Origin: an uncultured Mediterraneibacter sp.
GTDB taxonomy: Bacteria > Bacillota > Clostridia > Lachnospirales > Lachnospiraceae
Direction: 5' to 3'
Length of the DNA stretch: 64,000 nt
NCBI GenBank assembly: GCA_944383695.1
Contig: CALWQP010000008.1
Coordinates: 1 to 64,000 of the forward strand
Part shown: positions 17,840 through 25,139 of the stretch, piece by piece
Position numbering within the stretch: position 1 is the stretch's first letter
Layout of the letters: every line of letters begins with the position of its first letter
Position numbers and translations under genes: made by a program
The notes under the pieces: generated by a model
The model's input: only the letters and a program-made list of their open reading frames with translations
What the model was told of the DNA's origin: nothing
Databases searched by the model: none

Positions 17840-18184
17840 ATGACGATCAGAGAAATGCAGAGAGTCCTTAACGCACAATTCCTGTATGGGGAAGAACTTG
17901 CGGATCTGGACGTCCAGTTTGTTTTTTCTGCCGATATGATGAGCGATGTGCTCGCATATGGCAGCAAATGCTCTGTCCTCATCACCGGTCTGTGCAACCC
18001 CCAGGTAGTGCGTACTGCTGAGATGCTGGACATTGTGTGTATTATTTTTGTGCGGGGAAAGATGCCGGATGAAAACATGCTTGCCCTTGCCCGCAGTAAA
18101 AGTATCGCCGTTCTCGCCACAGAGCATTACATGTTTACCTCTTGCGGCATCCTGTATGAAAACGGACTTCGGGGAGGTGCTTAG
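17840..18184 (+). CDS. DRTGG-domain protein
   Basis: A 114-residue protein made of a single DRTGG-type domain, the module between P-loop and catalytic parts in phosphotransacetylase-like and CBS-pyrophosphatase proteins. The alternation of strands and helices and the LITGL and IIFVRGKMPDENMLALA segments support this. The frame opens at 17705, but the ATG at 17840 is chosen for its AGGAGG site and homology start. First gene of an operon with an RsbW-like ATPase, a hydrogenase-like protein, a second DRTGG protein and a PHP protein. The ligand is unknown; the domain is suspected of binding nucleotides. Confidence 0.75.
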   Translation: MTIREMQRVLNAQFLYGEELADLDVQFVFSADMMSDVLAYGSKCSVLITGLCNPQVVRTAEMLDIVCIIFVRGKMPDENMLALARSKSIAVLATEHYMFTSCGILYENGLRGGA

Positions 18185-18607
18185 ATGAGCGAACAGCTTA
18201 CATTTACTTACACGATCGACGGAAATGACTTCACTCGTGCGGGAGAAGCCAGCAGTTCCGTAAAAAACAAACTCAAAATGCTGGGGGTCGGCAGTGATGC
18301 TATCCGCAAAGTCGCTATCGCCATGTACGAAGGCGAGATCAACATGGTCATCCATGCGGACGGAGGCGTGATCACGGTTTCTGTATCCGACAATGACATC
18401 ACCATGGTGCTGGCGGACAAGGGACCTGGCATCCCGGATATTTCCAAAGCAATGCAGGAAGGCTACTCCACTGCACGCGAAGAAGTCCGTTCTCTTGGAT
18501 TCGGCGCCGGCATGGGGCTGCCGAACATGAAGAGATTCACAGATGAAATGCACATTGACACCGAGCTCGGAAAGGGTACAACGATCACAATGAAAGTGCA
18601 TCTGTAA
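18185..18607 (+). CDS. RsbW-like anti-sigma/serine kinase ATPase
   Basis: A 140-residue HATPase_c_2 protein resembling RsbW and SpoIIAB: N-box-like AIAMYEGEINMVIHA, a G1-like ADKGPGI and a G2 box FGAGMGLPNMKRF. Proteins of this family bind a sigma factor or phosphorylate a small antagonist on Ser, but no STAS antagonist or sigma gene lies nearby. It starts directly after the DRTGG stop with GGGGAGG upstream. Two GHKL proteins (this one and 16282-16842) thus flank the hydrogenase promoter region. Confidence 0.85.
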   Translation: MSEQLTFTYTIDGNDFTRAGEASSSVKNKLKMLGVGSDAIRKVAIAMYEGEINMVIHADGGVITVSVSDNDITMVLADKGPGIPDISKAMQEGYSTAREEVRSLGFGAGMGLPNMKRFTDEMHIDTELGKGTTITMKVHL

Positions 18608-18623
18608 ATACAAAGAAAAATGA

Positions 18624-18678
18624 ATGTGCCCCTGCAATACAGGACAAAAAAGGAAAATGTCCCTGGAAATACAGGGCA
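18624..18678 (+). repeat. Two tandem hairpin repeats before the hydrogenase-like gene
   Basis: Two related units of about 22 bp, at 18624-18646 and 18657-18678, each contain CCCTG, five or six bases, then CAGG, so each can fold into a small hairpin. They lie between the ATPase stop and the AAAGGAG of the next gene. They may tune message stability or coupling; no function is proven. Confidence 0.5.
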
Positions 18679-18699
18679 TAAATGAAAGGAGTCTGTCAT

Positions 18700-20118
18700 T
18701 TGGATAAAGATAAATTCATGCGTTCGGTCCGCCTGAAAGAATCAGCCTGTCAGGGCTGTATCAACTGTATAAAGCATTGTCCCACTCAGGCCATCCGGGT
18801 ACATAACGGAAAAGCGCATATCATAGACAAGTTCTGCATCGACTGCGGCAGATGCATCCGCTACTGTCCGCATCACGCAAAGATCGCGGTTTATGACCCG
18901 CTCTCCGTGATCAATAATTTCAAATACACAGTAGCGCTTCCCGCGCCGTCGCTCTACACCCAGTACAATAATCTGACCAATGTAGACATCGTGCTTAACG
19001 CTCTTCTGAAGCTGGGCTTTGACGATGTGTACGAAGTGAGCGCTGCGGCAGAACTGGTCTCCGAAGCATCCAGAGAATATATAAAAGAACATATGGACGA
19101 AGCTCCGTTTATCAGCTCGGCCTGTCCCTCTGTCATCCGGCTGATCCGTGTGAAATTCCCCTCCCTCATCTCCCGCCTGCTGCCCATCAAAGCTCCGGTG
19201 GAAGTCGCGGCGGAGATCGCAAGGGCAAGAGCTGTGAAAAAAACCGGACTGGACCCGGAGGACATCGGGATCATCTTCATCTCCCCATGTCCGTCAAAAG
19301 TATCTTACGCAAAAGCTCCTCTCGGAATCGAGAAGAGCAATATCGACAATGTGGTAGCAATCAAGGATGTATACCCTCTCCTTCTGCCACATATGAAACA
19401 GGATGAAAGCCAGCTCATCCCCCTTTCCAGTTCCGGGCGGATCGGCATCGGCTGGAGCAACGCAGGCGGCGAGGTTGCCGGACTGCTGACAGAAAATTAT
19501 CTGGCCGCGGACGGCATTGTAAATATCCTGCGCGTACTGGAGGAGCTGGAGGATGAGAAACTCCACGGACTTACCTTCGTGGAGCTAAGCGCCTGCAACG
19601 GAGGCTGTGTGGGCGGCACGCTCACCGTGGAGAACGCCTATATCGCCACGACAAAGACAAAACGCCTTGTCAAATATCAGCCGGTTTCCAAAAATCATCT
19701 GTCTGAGAATCCTGACGCAGGGAATCTTTACTGGGCAGACAACGTGGAATATGAGCCGGTGTTCCGTCTGGGCAATACGTTCAAGGAAAGCCTGAAGATG
19801 ATGAGCGACGTAGAGGAACTGACCGCGAGATTTCCCGGCCTGGACTGCGGTTCCTGCGGCGCTCCCACCTGCCAGACGCTTGCTGAAGATATCGTCCGCG
19901 GAGACGCCACTCCCAACGACTGTATCTATGTTCTTCGGGCAAACATTGCTGACCTGTCCCACAAGATCAAAGATCTTGCCTCAAAGCAAAAAACAGACGG
20001 AAGCTTGTCGGACAGTAGCTCCGAGCTTCTCGATTCATACATCCGGACACTGACTGCAGAGCTGGCATCCTTCGGTGTTCCGGGCCATGCCAGAAAGGAG
20101 GTTTCAAAAGAGGAATGA
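18700..20118 (+). CDS. [FeFe]-hydrogenase-like iron-sulfur protein, probable sensory type
   Basis: A 472-residue protein: two N-terminal [4Fe-4S] motifs (CQGCINCIKHCP, CIDCGRCIRYCP), a central hydrogenase large-subunit-like domain, and a C-terminal [4Fe-4S] domain of the CODH-delta type (CGSCGAPTCQ, then Cys 17 residues on). The H-cluster motifs are altered: SSACPSV, ISPCPSKVSY and SACNGGCVGG replace TSCxPxW, MPCxxKxxE and CxGGCxxGGG, but cysteines remain in all three. No PAS or kinase domain is attached. A TTG start at 18700 is chosen (AAAGGAG eight bases upstream); an in-frame ATG at 18682 precedes that site. Probably a redox or H2 sensor rather than a bulk catalyst. Confidence 0.85.
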   Translation: MDKDKFMRSVRLKESACQGCINCIKHCPTQAIRVHNGKAHIIDKFCIDCGRCIRYCPHHAKIAVYDPLSVINNFKYTVALPAPSLYTQYNNLTNVDIVLNALLKLGFDDVYEVSAAAELVSEASREYIKEHMDEAPFISSACPSVIRLIRVKFPSLISRLLPIKAPVEVAAEIARARAVKKTGLDPEDIGIIFISPCPSKVSYAKAPLGIEKSNIDNVVAIKDVYPLLLPHMKQDESQLIPLSSSGRIGIGWSNAGGEVAGLLTENYLAADGIVNILRVLEELEDEKLHGLTFVELSACNGGCVGGTLTVENAYIATTKTKRLVKYQPVSKNHLSENPDAGNLYWADNVEYEPVFRLGNTFKESLKMMSDVEELTARFPGLDCGSCGAPTCQTLAEDIVRGDATPNDCIYVLRANIADLSHKIKDLASKQKTDGSLSDSSSELLDSYIRTLTAELASFGVPGHARKEVSKEE

Positions 20119-20447
20119 AACTGAAGGATATACTCGTTCTCCCGGAATGCCGGGTCCTGTCGCAGGGGAACCCGGAGAGGGAGATATCCCGGATATTCTG
20201 CTGTGATCTTCTCAGCATCGCCATGGGCAAAGCCCCCTCTGACGGAGTATGGGTGACTGTGATGGGGAACAGAAACACCCTGGCTGTGGCATCCCTTACG
20301 GATACTGCCTGTATCGTGCTTGCTGAAGGAGTCGCTCTTGACGAGGACACTCTTTCGAAAGCCGCCGAGGAAGGGATCGCTGTACTCTCTACTGAACAGC
20401 CAGCCTTCGATATCGCGCTTAAAATCTATCAGGCAGGATTGTCATGA
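20115..20447 (+). CDS. Second DRTGG-like protein
   Basis: A 110-residue protein similar in size and pattern to the first DRTGG protein of this operon (WVTVMGNRNTLAVASLTDTA, then IVLAEGVALDEDTLSKAAEE resembles IIFVRGKMPDENMLALARSK there). The ATG overlaps the hydrogenase-like gene's stop, and the PHP gene overlaps its own stop, indicating tight coupling. Likely a ligand-binding regulator. Confidence 0.65.
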   Translation: MKLKDILVLPECRVLSQGNPEREISRIFCCDLLSIAMGKAPSDGVWVTVMGNRNTLAVASLTDTACIVLAEGVALDEDTLSKAAEEGIAVLSTEQPAFDIALKIYQAGLS

Positions 20448-21178
20448 TCCCTCTTTATTATGATCTGCACATTCATTCCTGCCTTTCCCCATGCGGGGAT
20501 GATGACATGACCCCTGCAAATCTTGTGGGCATGGCAGCGGTCAACGGACTGGACGTGATCGCGCTGACTGACCACAACTCATGTGCAAACTGCCCTGCCG
20601 CCATTTATCACGGTGAAAACTACGGTGTCACCGTAATCCCGGGCATGGAACTGACCACGGAAGAAGAAGTCCATGTTATCTGCCTGTTTGCCTCTCTTGA
20701 AGACGCACTTGCTTTTGACGCCGTGGTCTATGGCCGTCTCATGCCTGTTCCCAACCGGGAGGACATTTTCGGGAAACAGCAGATCATGAACGAAAAGGAT
20801 GAAGTCATCGGCACGAAGGAATATCTCCTCATCAATGCGACTTCTATCTCTTTTGATGAGGTTTTTTCTCTTGTGCAGACTTATGGGGGCATCGCCTATC
20901 CGGCGCATGTAGACAAATCCTCTACCAGCCTCCTCTCCAATCTCGGCTTTGTTCCGCCTGGGAGCACATTTACATGTGCGGAATTTCATGATTTTGGGAA
21001 TCTCCACCGGATCAGGAAAGACCATCCCTACTTTGAAACGTGTAATGTGATCTGCTGTTCAGACGCGCATTATCTGGAAGATATCCACGAACCGGAATAT
21101 CAGCTCTTCGCGAAATCCGGACAAAAGGAAGATATCCTAGACTCGCTTGTAAACAGGATCAGAGTCAGACCTCGTTGA
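20444..21178 (+). CDS. PHP-domain metal-dependent phosphoesterase
   Basis: A 244-residue PHP protein. Metal-binding motifs are visible: DLHIHSCLSPCGD near residue 6, ALTDHNS near 42, E in PGMELTTEEEVHV near 70 and CCSDAHYLEDI near 202. PHP proteins hydrolyse phosphate esters such as 3',5'-bisphosphorylated nucleotides or histidinol phosphate. It is fused to nothing and overlaps the DRTGG gene by four bases. As the last gene of the putative sensory operon it might destroy a small phosphorylated signal, which is speculation. Confidence 0.85.
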   Translation: MIPLYYDLHIHSCLSPCGDDDMTPANLVGMAAVNGLDVIALTDHNSCANCPAAIYHGENYGVTVIPGMELTTEEEVHVICLFASLEDALAFDAVVYGRLMPVPNREDIFGKQQIMNEKDEVIGTKEYLLINATSISFDEVFSLVQTYGGIAYPAHVDKSSTSLLSNLGFVPPGSTFTCAEFHDFGNLHRIRKDHPYFETCNVICCSDAHYLEDIHEPEYQLFAKSGQKEDILDSLVNRIRVRPR

Positions 21179-21230
21179 GAACAGAGGGTAAACCTGCCGC
21201 CTCAGGATGTCTGGCTCTGATCCTGTTTTT
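21152..21230. terminator. Long-stem terminator between converging operons
   Basis: A 19-bp stem with one T-G wobble (21152-21170 with 21209-21227) is followed on the plus strand by TTTTT. Its left arm lies within the end of the PHP gene. It ends the rightward operon and, with a poorer T-tract, may also stop leftward cobalamin transcripts. Confidence 0.8.
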
Positions 21231-21703
21231 CACGATTCATACCATCCGCTTTCACCCAGCGCCTTCTCTATCTTCCTGCGGATTTCTTTTGTCCTTCCCG
21301 GGGCGTCTCCCCCGGAACCGATCCCGATCACTGCGTCATCTGTCATTACCACTGATGGGAAGTAGAAGTCACAGAGCGCCCGGTCATCTGCCACATTGAC
21401 CGGTATTCGTTTCACCCGGCATTCTTCCTGGATCTGCCGATTCACTTCCCGGCTGTCTGTGGCGGCAATTACGAACGCCGCGCCCTGTATGTCGCCCGAC
21501 AGATATGCCCTGTGCTCGGCACGTATCTTGCCGCTTTCTTCCAGTTCTGCCAGTTCCCGGCAGAAATCCGGCGCGATCACGCGGATCCGCGCGCTGAAGT
21601 GAAGCAGCGTCCTCACCCGGCGAAGCGCGATCTTTCCGGCCCCCACGATCAGCACAGTCCTGTCCTCCATATCGATAAACACAGGAAAATATAGCTTCTC
21701 CAT
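21230..21703 (-). CDS. Precorrin-2 dehydrogenase / ferrochelatase (Met8/CysG N-domain type)
   Basis: A 157-residue protein that oxidises precorrin-2 to sirohydrochlorin with NAD+, supplying CbiK in the early-cobalt pathway and siroheme synthesis. The Rossmann motif VLIVGAGKIALRR (residue 17 on) and the catalytic region NVADDRALCDFYFPSVV are present. It is shorter than full Met8 (about 200-270 residues), lacking the C-terminal dimerisation segment, as in many clostridial stand-alone versions. Last gene of the leftward cobalamin cluster, 13 bp after cbiC. Confidence 0.9.
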   Translation of the reverse strand: MEKLYFPVFIDMEDRTVLIVGAGKIALRRVRTLLHFSARIRVIAPDFCRELAELEESGKIRAEHRAYLSGDIQGAAFVIAATDSREVNRQIQEECRVKRIPVNVADDRALCDFYFPSVVMTDDAVIGIGSGGDAPGRTKEIRRKIEKALGESGWYES

Positions 21704-21715
21704 TCTGCTCCCCCC

Positions 21716-22378
21716 CTATTTCATCATATACAAAAGAGCATTGCAGATACATGCCGCAATGTTGCTCCCGCCTTTTCTTCCTCTGGCCACGATGGAAGGC
21801 GTGTCTTTCAGCCCTAGTATCAATTCCTTGGACTGCACCACATTGACGAACCCGACTGGCACTGCAATGACCAGTTCCGGACAAAGCTTTCCTTCCTGTA
21901 TCAGTTCATAGAGCCGCACGAGAGCTGTCGGGGCATTACCGATGGCAAAGATCAGTCCCGGACAGCGTTCTGGATTTTCTCCGGATGCCCGGTACAGCTC
22001 CGCCGCCTTGTCCATGCTGGCAGCAGCCCTTGTCGTGCCGTTTCTCCTGGCCGCCTCCGCTACATCTTCGTCAGACATGAAACAGTACACCTGTCCGCCG
22101 TACTCTGCCAGTTTCTTTTTGTTGATCCCCGCCTTTGCCATCTGGGTATCTGTCACGATGGAAGCGCCGCCACGGATTGCCCGCACAGCCTGCTCCACCA
22201 CACCATCAGAAAAGACAAGATTATCCGCATAATCAAAATCCGCGCTCGTATGGATGCAGCGTTTTACAATAGACTCTGTCCCGGGAGTCAGCTTTTTCTC
22301 TCCAAGTTCTTCTGTTATGATCTCAAAGCTTCTTCTCTCAATCTCGGCAGGAAGCACCTGCTCCAGCTCTGTCTTCAT
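21716..22378 (-). CDS. cbiC: Cobalt-precorrin-8 methylmutase
   Basis: A 220-residue CbiC/CobH enzyme that shifts the C-11 methyl group to C-12 to give cobyrinic acid. The catalytic His lies in KRCIHTSADFDYADN near residue 43, and conserved segments GGASIVTDTQMAKAGI and AIGNAPTALVRL are present, as is the PVGFVNVVQSKE region. Length is normal. It is the final ring-modifying step; upstream is the cobU-like gene, downstream the precorrin-2 dehydrogenase. Confidence 0.95.
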   Translation of the reverse strand: MKTELEQVLPAEIERRSFEIITEELGEKKLTPGTESIVKRCIHTSADFDYADNLVFSDGVVEQAVRAIRGGASIVTDTQMAKAGINKKKLAEYGGQVYCFMSDEDVAEAARRNGTTRAAASMDKAAELYRASGENPERCPGLIFAIGNAPTALVRLYELIQEGKLCPELVIAVPVGFVNVVQSKELILGLKDTPSIVARGRKGGSNIAACICNALLYMMK

Positions 22379-22426
22379 TCTCTGTCCTCCTTCTTTCCCT
22401 GTGAAAATCTCTGCCCTCTCATCTGC

Positions 22427-23446
22427 TTACCGGAGCCTCACACCGATACCGCACACGACGCGGTCCACCCGCTCTGCGTGCTCTGCAAGCGCAGTCATGA
22501 TCCTGCCTGTATCCTCTCGGTATTTCCGTTCAAAAGCATCAACAGGCACAAGACCACAGCCGATTTCATCGCACACGATGATGATATCCTGATTCTCTTC
22601 TAAGATCACATCCGTTAAGTCTTCCCGGCTTCTTTCTTCTTCCAGCCATCTTTTCACAAATGTGTGAAAATCATATACTGCGCTGCAGTCCCGGATTTCA
22701 TCCAGTCCGCAGCTTTTCCCATCCGTCCATGTGATGCCGGGATACAGACTTTTGGCGTAGGCAAGCTTCCCCTGGAATGCCCCTCCTGTTATGATCTTTA
22801 TGTTTCCCCTGCCGCTCATTTTTGTTTCCTCCTGCTTATCGGATCCGGTCTCTGGCAAAGAGTGGGACCCGGTCTTCACCCGGCACGGAACGCCGCCCGC
22901 CACCTCTGTCACCCGGTCCGCCATCTCTGCCAATGCACGGTTGACCTTCCCCAGGTTTTCTTTGTACTGTATCATCTCAGGCGTGTCCTCTGAGGATTCG
23001 GCGAACACATCGTTTGTCACCACCACAAGATGGGCGCATCGGCTTTTCAGTTCAATGATCCCCCGGACTACCGCCTCTATCATCCCTTCTCCGGCGCCGT
23101 TCTCCATATACATCTCATTGGCAGTAAGATTGGACAGACATTCCACCAGGACGCCCGCGCTCTCCATGGAAGGGCAGTCTGAACTTTTCAGTCTGCCCTC
23201 AAAATCTGTATACCACTCCAGCGTATGGAATCCTTTCCCTGCTCGCATAGCGCGGTGTCTCTTGATCTTCTTTTCTGTCTCCCCGTCCCATCGCGGCATT
23301 GTGGCAATGTAATACAACAGCGGCTCTTTTTCTTTTCCGTCCCCTGCTCCGCTTCTCCCGGATTCAGAATGAAAAATGCCGCACAGAGTCTGTTCTGCAT
23401 AAGCAGACTTCCCGCTCCCGCTTCCGCCTGTGACAAGCTCCATCAT
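22427..23446 (-). CDS. cobU: Two CobU-type domains fused in tandem
   Basis: A 339-residue protein with two homologous halves. Residues 1-190 are a CobU kinase/guanylyltransferase: P-loop GGSGSGKSAYAE, RHRAMRAGKGFHTLEW with the guanylylated His region, and VVVTNDVFAESSEDTPEM. Residues about 215-339 form a second CobU-like fold with P-loop-like GGAFQGKLAYAKSLYPG and IIIVCDEIGCGLVPVDAFER, as in the separate CobU-like proteins of clostridia. A Lys/Gln/Glu-rich linker joins them. The normal enzyme is about 180 residues, so this is a fusion. It turns adenosylcobinamide into adenosylcobinamide-GDP; the role of the second half is unknown. Confidence 0.88.
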   Translation of the reverse strand: MMELVTGGSGSGKSAYAEQTLCGIFHSESGRSGAGDGKEKEPLLYYIATMPRWDGETEKKIKRHRAMRAGKGFHTLEWYTDFEGRLKSSDCPSMESAGVLVECLSNLTANEMYMENGAGEGMIEAVVRGIIELKSRCAHLVVVTNDVFAESSEDTPEMIQYKENLGKVNRALAEMADRVTEVAGGVPCRVKTGSHSLPETGSDKQEETKMSGRGNIKIITGGAFQGKLAYAKSLYPGITWTDGKSCGLDEIRDCSAVYDFHTFVKRWLEEERSREDLTDVILEENQDIIIVCDEIGCGLVPVDAFERKYREDTGRIMTALAEHAERVDRVVCGIGVRLR

Positions 23447-23492
23447 GACTGCTCACATCCTTTCCACCCGATTCTCCTTGTACAGGTCTTTG

Positions 23493-25106
23493 TCATCCGA
23501 TATCCGCATACCGGTATTCCAGCGCTCCGCTTGCCGGAACCTGCCGAAGCCCTGTGATCTCAGGGCTGACCAGATTCACGCTCTTCATGGCATACAGAGG
23601 AATGATATAAAACTGTTCACCCACCGCGCGCTGTTCCGCCTGATGAAGCAAGTCAGACCTCACACCCGGGTCCTGCTCCCGGCCGGATGCTTCCACGATT
23701 GCGTCATACTCTGCGTCCTGTATCCCGCTGCAGTTGTATGTGCTGTTGGACAGGAGCATGGACAGGTAAGTATAAGGATCTGCAAAATCAGCAGTCCAGT
23801 TCATCCTGCACAGGTCAAAGTCCCCCGCATAGCGGCTGCTGTAATTTGCCTGAAGCTCCTGCGCCTTCAGCTCAATGTCAATGTTCAGGTTCTTTTTTAA
23901 CTGTTCCTTGATGACCTGGGCAGTATCGGAATCCATCTCCAGAGTCGGATACTTATATGTGAGAGCTGGGAAGCCTTCCCCATTGGGATATCCTGCCTCG
24001 GCAAGGAGTTCCCTGGCACGTTCCACATTTTCCTCAAACGGCTGGTCCGCACCGTCCACAAAACGTTCCCCTGTGTTTTTATCTGTCATATATTTTGCCA
24101 CCAGATTATAGGACGGCTCTGTATCCGCCCCCACGATCCGGCACAGCTCCTCCCGGTCGATGGCAAGGTTGAACGCCTCCCTTACCCTTACATCGTCAAA
24201 AGGCTTCACATTCAGGTTAAAATAAATGTACCGGGTCGCGATCTGATCCGTGACCAGCAGGTCATCTTTTCCGCGATAGAGTTCCATTACCGTCGAGGGG
24301 AGAGATGTGGCCACATCCACTTCCCCTGTCTCATAAGCTGCTGCCATTGCCTGAGTGTCATCAAAGAACCGGTATGTGATCCGGTCCAGTTTCACAGCGT
24401 CCTTATTCCAGTATGCTTCATTTTTCTTCAACACAAAATACTGATCCGGCACATATTCTTCCAGTGCAAAGGGTCCGTTGGACAGGCTGGTCTGTGGGTT
24501 CTTGTCCCATCCGCTGTCCACGGAATCCGCGTATTTTTCACAGGACGGCGTATACACAGGCAGTCGGAGAAGGTCCAGAAAATAGACGCAGGGCTCTTCC
24601 AGCCGGAAGATCAGCGTATGGTCGTCCGGAGTCTCCACGCCCAGGCTGTCCATGGACATCTCCCCATTATAGATTGCTTCCGCATTCTTGATCGGGAAGA
24701 GATAGACTGCATATCCGCTTCCTGACGCCGGGTCCAGAGCGCGCCGGATGGTATTCAGAAAATCCGCCGCAGTCACCGGAGTTCCATCTGACCAGAGCGC
24801 ATCCTCCCGCAGATGAAAGGTCCACAGAGCTGAATCCTCGTTCACCTCATAGGACTCTGCTGCCCGGTATTCGATTTCCCCATTCTCGTCATATGTAAGC
24901 AGCTCATCCAGGGCGCTGACGGAATAGGCCAGATAAGTCAGGGCAATGGACCCCGCCGGGTCCAGAGTCCCTGTCTCGCTGTTGATGGCAACTGTGATCT
25001 CCTTTTTTGCTTCTTTGTCTCCCTGCCCCTGGGCGCATCCCGACATCGCTGTCATACAGAAGACAGCTGCTGCAAGGACCAGCGCAGTAAATCGTTTTCT
25101 CCGCAT
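23493..25106 (-). CDS. OppA/DppA-family substrate-binding lipoprotein
   Basis: A 537-residue SBP_bac_5 protein. The N-terminus is a lipoprotein signal (basic start, hydrophobic core, lipobox MSGC, Cys at residue 24), so it sits anchored outside the membrane. Family motifs include WTFHLREDALWSDGTPVTA, SNGPFALEEYVPDQYFVLKKN and FNLAIDREELC. The pattern is closer to oligopeptide binders than to NikA. It is the last gene of a complete Opp-type transporter embedded in the cobalamin cluster. The cargo could be peptides, 5-aminolevulinate or a metal chelate; E. coli Dpp carries both dipeptides and 5-aminolevulinate. AAGGAG precedes the ATG. Confidence 0.88.
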   Translation of the reverse strand: MRRKRFTALVLAAAVFCMTAMSGCAQGQGDKEAKKEITVAINSETGTLDPAGSIALTYLAYSVSALDELLTYDENGEIEYRAAESYEVNEDSALWTFHLREDALWSDGTPVTAADFLNTIRRALDPASGSGYAVYLFPIKNAEAIYNGEMSMDSLGVETPDDHTLIFRLEEPCVYFLDLLRLPVYTPSCEKYADSVDSGWDKNPQTSLSNGPFALEEYVPDQYFVLKKNEAYWNKDAVKLDRITYRFFDDTQAMAAAYETGEVDVATSLPSTVMELYRGKDDLLVTDQIATRYIYFNLNVKPFDDVRVREAFNLAIDREELCRIVGADTEPSYNLVAKYMTDKNTGERFVDGADQPFEENVERARELLAEAGYPNGEGFPALTYKYPTLEMDSDTAQVIKEQLKKNLNIDIELKAQELQANYSSRYAGDFDLCRMNWTADFADPYTYLSMLLSNSTYNCSGIQDAEYDAIVEASGREQDPGVRSDLLHQAEQRAVGEQFYIIPLYAMKSVNLVSPEITGLRQVPASGALEYRYADIG

Positions 25107-25139
25107 GTGTCATTCTCCTTTTTATCTTAACCTTTTTCA

